From: Candidatus Alcyoniella australis
Lineage (GTDB): Bacteria; Lernaellota; Lernaellaia; JAVCCG01; Alcyoniellaceae
Length of the DNA stretch: 64,000 nt
Assembly: GCA_030765605.1 (NCBI GenBank)
Contig: JAVCCG010000119.1
Location: 62,001-126,000, forward strand
Reading direction: 5' to 3'
Below are positions 61,020-64,000 of the stretch, piece after piece. The notes under the pieces are model-generated. The model had not been told where the DNA came from. It did not search any database and saw nothing but the letters and a program-made list of their open reading frames with translations. Both the position numbers and the translations under genes were made by a program. The stretch's first letter is position 1. The number at the start of each line of letters is the position of its first letter.

Positions 61020-62861
61020 ATGCGGGCTAGGCTGATCGACCTGCCGTTCGTGCTGCTGGCGTTGGTGTTGGGGCTGATCGCCTATTGGCCGGCGCTGCAC
61101 GGCGAACTGGTCTACGACGACATTCTGGTTTACGGCGAGAACAGCATGATCGCCGATGGCGACAACCTGTCGCAATTGTTCAGCCCGCAATACTTCAGCG
61201 CGGCCGGGGAGAGCACCTACCGACCGCTGCTCACGCTGAGCTATTTTTGCGACTACGCGATCTGGGGCAACGCGGCGTTCGGGCCGCGTCTGACCAACCT
61301 GTTGCTGCACCTGCTGGCCGCCACGCTGGTGGTCGCCACCCTGCGCCGGGTCGGGTATCTGGGCCGCGCCGCGGCCTGGTGCGGCGGACTGTTGTTTCTG
61401 CTGCATCCGCTGGCCGTGGAGAGCGTGGCCAGCGTGGGCAACCGCGACGAGGCGCTGATCTGCTGCATCTATCTGCTGGCGGTGCTGCTCTTCCAGTCCC
61501 AGGCGCACAGCCCGGCGGCCCGGGCTGCCAAATATTTCGGCGTGGTAGCGCTGTTTCTGGCCGGTCTGTTCGTAATGGAGATCATCGTCACACTGCCCGC
61601 GGCCCTGGTTTTGATCAGCCTGCTTGATCGGCGGCAGGAGCGCCGCGCGGCGGACGCCTGGCAGCGGGCGCTGATCGACAGCATGGCGCTGTGGATCGTG
61701 GCTTTGATCTACCTGCTGGGCATTCGCTCGATGCTTACCCAGGACATCGGCGGCGACCCGCTGCTGGACCGTGGCGGGAGCCTGGGGCTGCTGGCGACAA
61801 TGCCCGGTGTGTTTCTAAGCTACGTGCGGATGGTGTTTTGGCCCACGGGGCTGGCGGCCGATTATTTTCGTCCGATCCTCAGTCTGGGCGACGTGCGCGC
61901 CTGGGGACCGCTGCTTTGCTGGCTGGCGCTGGCGGCCTGGACCGTGCGCGCGGTGCTGCGTCGCGATCGACGGGCGCTGGTCCCGGCGTTGTTCGCGGTG
62001 ACCATTGCTCCGGTCTCGCAGATCGTGCCGTTCTGGGTGCTGATGGCCGACCGCTATCTTTATCTGCCGATGATCCCGCTGATCGGCCTGGCGGTTTGGC
62101 TGGCGCAGCAGCTCACTGCGCTGGTGAGTCTGCCGCGGGCGCGCTTTCGTCTGCGCCTGGCCCTGGTCGTCGTGGCGCTGATCGCATTGGGCTCGCTGAC
62201 CTTTGTGCGCGCCGGGCTGTGGGGCGACAACCAGAAGCTGTGGGCCGACACCGTGAGCAAGCAGCCGCAGAGCGCCAAGGCACGCTTTAATTACGCCTAC
62301 GGCCTGCGCGTCCAGGGAAAGCTCGATCGCGCGTCCGAGCAGTACCTGGTGGCATTGGGGCTCGGCGGCCCGGACTCCAACGAGCTGGCGCATTTGGCCG
62401 ATACCTTGTCCCAATTGGGCGAGCAGCAGCGCGCCGCACAGCTGATCCGCGACGGGCTGGCGCTGTGGCCCGCGAACGAAAAGCTGCGGGTGATGCTGGC
62501 GTTGAACCTGCTCAACTCCGGTCAAATTCAGCAGGCCCGGCTGCTGCTCAATCCCGAGGCCCGGCGGCCGACGCGCTCGGTCAAGCTGCTCGAGGTGCTG
62601 CTGCTGTGGGCGATGCTCGAACGCGAGCCGGAGTACCTGGCGGACTACTCCCGGCGTCTGCTCGAGCTCGATCCGGGCAACAGCATGTATCACCAGGTGT
62701 TCGGCCATCTGCATCAACGTGCCGGACAAAATGCGCAGGCGGCGCTGGACTACTTTCTGGCCTACCGTAACGCCGAGACCGACACCGTGCGCCAGCAGGC
62801 CTGCAACCGGCTGATGAACCTGCGCTCCGACCGCGGGACAATCCATGGCTGCGACCCCTAA
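61020..62861 (+). CDS. GT-C-like membrane protein with TPR C-terminus (TMTC-like)
   Basis: 613 residues. About ten membrane helices (1-~400). The first periplasmic loop carries ELVYDDILVYGENSMI, with the acidic pair used by GT-C polyprenyl-phosphate sugar transferases, and YRPLLTLSYFCDYAIWG, as in the TMTC/DUF1736-like proteins. Then about five TPR-like repeats (420-600). Such proteins are proposed to mannosylate secreted proteins. It overlaps the next gene by 17 bases. The ATG region has only a weak ribosome site. Confidence 0.8.
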   Translation: MRARLIDLPFVLLALVLGLIAYWPALHGELVYDDILVYGENSMIADGDNLSQLFSPQYFSAAGESTYRPLLTLSYFCDYAIWGNAAFGPRLTNLLLHLLAATLVVATLRRVGYLGRAAAWCGGLLFLLHPLAVESVASVGNRDEALICCIYLLAVLLFQSQAHSPAARAAKYFGVVALFLAGLFVMEIIVTLPAALVLISLLDRRQERRAADAWQRALIDSMALWIVALIYLLGIRSMLTQDIGGDPLLDRGGSLGLLATMPGVFLSYVRMVFWPTGLAADYFRPILSLGDVRAWGPLLCWLALAAWTVRAVLRRDRRALVPALFAVTIAPVSQIVPFWVLMADRYLYLPMIPLIGLAVWLAQQLTALVSLPRARFRLRLALVVVALIALGSLTFVRAGLWGDNQKLWADTVSKQPQSAKARFNYAYGLRVQGKLDRASEQYLVALGLGGPDSNELAHLADTLSQLGEQQRAAQLIRDGLALWPANEKLRVMLALNLLNSGQIQQARLLLNPEARRPTRSVKLLEVLLLWAMLEREPEYLADYSRRLLELDPGNSMYHQVFGHLHQRAGQNAQAALDYFLAYRNAETDTVRQQACNRLMNLRSDRGTIHGCDP

Positions 62862-64000
62862 CCGCGGCCGGACCCTCGTTGCGACGCTGTTCTGCGTCCT
62901 GGTCTGCGCGGCGACGCTGCTGGCCTACTCCGAGAAGCCGCTGCACCCGTTTCAGTTCGACGACGAGGTGTTCATTCTCGGCGAACCCTCGATCCGCAGC
63001 CTTTCCAACGTGCCGCGAATGTTCGCGGTCGACGCGCACCTGCTCTATCGGCCGTTGCGCCAGACGCTCTATGCGCTGACCGTGCATTGGGCCGGGTTCG
63101 AGCCGGCCGCGTTTCACTGGGTCGGATTGGCCCTGCATTTGCTGGCCTGCCTGGCGCTGGCGCCGATCGGCAACAGCCTGCTGGGATCGAGGCGCGCCGG
63201 GCTTTACGCCGCGGCCCTGGCCGCGTTGCACCCGGTGCGTAGCGACCGCGTGGCCAACATCACCGGCAGCTTCGATTTGCTGGCCCCGGTTCTGGCGCTG
63301 TGGGGGCTGGCCTTTTGGCTGGCCGCGTTGCGCGATCCCGAACGCTCGAACCGGCTGCGCGCCGTGGCGTTGCCGCTGCTGGGCTGCGGGCTGCTCGCCG
63401 GCGAGGAGGCGCTGGCCGTGGTGCTGGTCGCCGCGCTCGCCTGGTGGTGGCTTGCGCCGCGAAGCGATCAGGGCCGCGACACCCTGCGTCGCCTCGAAGA
63501 TGTGCTGCCCTTGGCGCTGCTGCTCGCCGCGTACCTCGCCCTGCGCACCGTTGTGTTGGGCCAGGTCGGCCGGGCGCCGCTACCGGCCCAGGGCCCCGCG
63601 CCGATCTGGTCGTTCGGCGTCTACTTCTGGCGCTACGTGCGGCTGATCCTCGTTCCCAGCGGCCTGAGCGTGGCCTATCCCGAGCGGGCGCTGGCCTTGA
63701 ACGAGCCGTGGGTGATGATCGGTTGGTCCGCGATGCTGGCGGCGGCGCTGGCCTGGATTTTATGGCTGCGCCAACGGGCTGTGGCCGTGGTGCTGATGCT
63801 CTGGGGCCTGCTGGCCATAGCGCCGTTTTGCCAACTGCTGCCCTCGGGCACGCCGTTCGCCGAACGCTACGTCTACAACGCGCTGGCGCCCGCGGCGCTG
63901 GCCGCGGGCTGGGTCCTGGCGCGGTTGACCCGGCATGGCGGGGCGCGTCGCGTCCTGGGCCTATTGCTGTTTTTTACGCTGTTGCTGGTCTACGGCCTGG
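62845..64000 (+). CDS. Second GT-C-like membrane protein (3' end outside window)
   Basis: Open from the ATG at 62845 to the window edge, 385 codons. The layout repeats the preceding protein: signal-anchor helix, loop with HPFQFDDEVFILGEPSI and LYRPLRQTLYALTVHWAGFEP, then many membrane helices and FAERYVYNALAP, matching MADRYLYLPMIP upstream. A tandem paralogue, probably acting with it on the same carrier-linked sugar pathway. The C-terminus, possibly with TPRs, lies outside the window. Confidence 0.78.
   Translation, partial: MAATPNRGRTLVATLFCVLVCAATLLAYSEKPLHPFQFDDEVFILGEPSIRSLSNVPRMFAVDAHLLYRPLRQTLYALTVHWAGFEPAAFHWVGLALHLLACLALAPIGNSLLGSRRAGLYAAALAALHPVRSDRVANITGSFDLLAPVLALWGLAFWLAALRDPERSNRLRAVALPLLGCGLLAGEEALAVVLVAALAWWWLAPRSDQGRDTLRRLEDVLPLALLLAAYLALRTVVLGQVGRAPLPAQGPAPIWSFGVYFWRYVRLILVPSGLSVAYPERALALNEPWVMIGWSAMLAAALAWILWLRQRAVAVVLMLWGLLAIAPFCQLLPSGTPFAERYVYNALAPAALAAGWVLARLTRHGGARRVLGLLLFFTLLLVYGL

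Overview
The window reads as chromosomal DNA of a high-GC Gram-negative bacterium with deltaproteobacterial affinity (inference). Supporting signs are the gene order thrS-infC-rpmI-rplT-pheS-pheT-ihfA-merR-tRNA-Pro-surE-pcm-nlpD-like, a periplasmic FdhAB-type selenocysteine formate dehydrogenase, PpiD, lipoproteins and an O-antigen-type ABC exporter. Starts are often GTG or TTG, and genes are commonly coupled by 4-base ATGA/GTGA overlaps.

Layout. (1) 1-1088: the 5' part of a flavin/Fe-S oxidoreductase leaving the left edge. (2) 1296-7323: one tightly coupled unit alternating a Wzm-like permease, a radical SAM protein, a Wzt-like ATPase and two more radical SAM proteins. (3) 7439-20731: tRNA-Val, then translation genes, IHF-alpha, a MerR regulator, tRNA-Pro, surE, pcm, a YqaA-like protein, a LOG-like protein, a LysM/M23 lipoprotein, apt, queE and queC. 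(4) 20807-34733: nitroreductase, SGNH protein, pgeF, rluD-type synthase, larC, an Asp-tract lipoprotein, rpmE, a DUF1385 protein, prfA, a PP-loop enzyme, an HD-GYP protein and a B12-type radical SAM protein. (5) 34740-40128 (minus): fdhA with an in-frame UGA and a strong SECIS hairpin, fdhB, a terminator, a CxxC thioredoxin-fold protein and fdhE. (6) 40366-49812: a PhaC-like hydrolase, a degenerate sensor kinase, two Asp-tract lipoproteins, an AT-rich DUF2971-like gene beside short tandem repeats, and a J-domain/TPR protein. (7) 50019-59940: mreB, ppiD, a subtilisin-like protease, an epimerase, a lipid/phosphoester cluster (GDPD lipoprotein, MBL hydrolase, PAP2 phosphatase, small membrane protein) and a PHB-type regulator with a histone-like tail. 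(8) 60294-64000: another Asp-tract lipoprotein and two adjacent GT-C-like membrane proteins, the second cut by the right edge.

Main less-expected signals. A ~181-bp inverted-repeat element is present in two near-full copies (11844-12024, inside the pheS/pheT junction, and 49811-49992), one internally deleted copy (7306-7384) and short end remnants; paired changes between the copies preserve its stems. Five lipoproteins share a lipobox followed by a long Asp-rich linker. The radical SAM/ABC-exporter cluster has no product I can name. Two signalling proteins lack their phosphoacceptor residues. All domain names come from reading motifs by eye; no searches were run.
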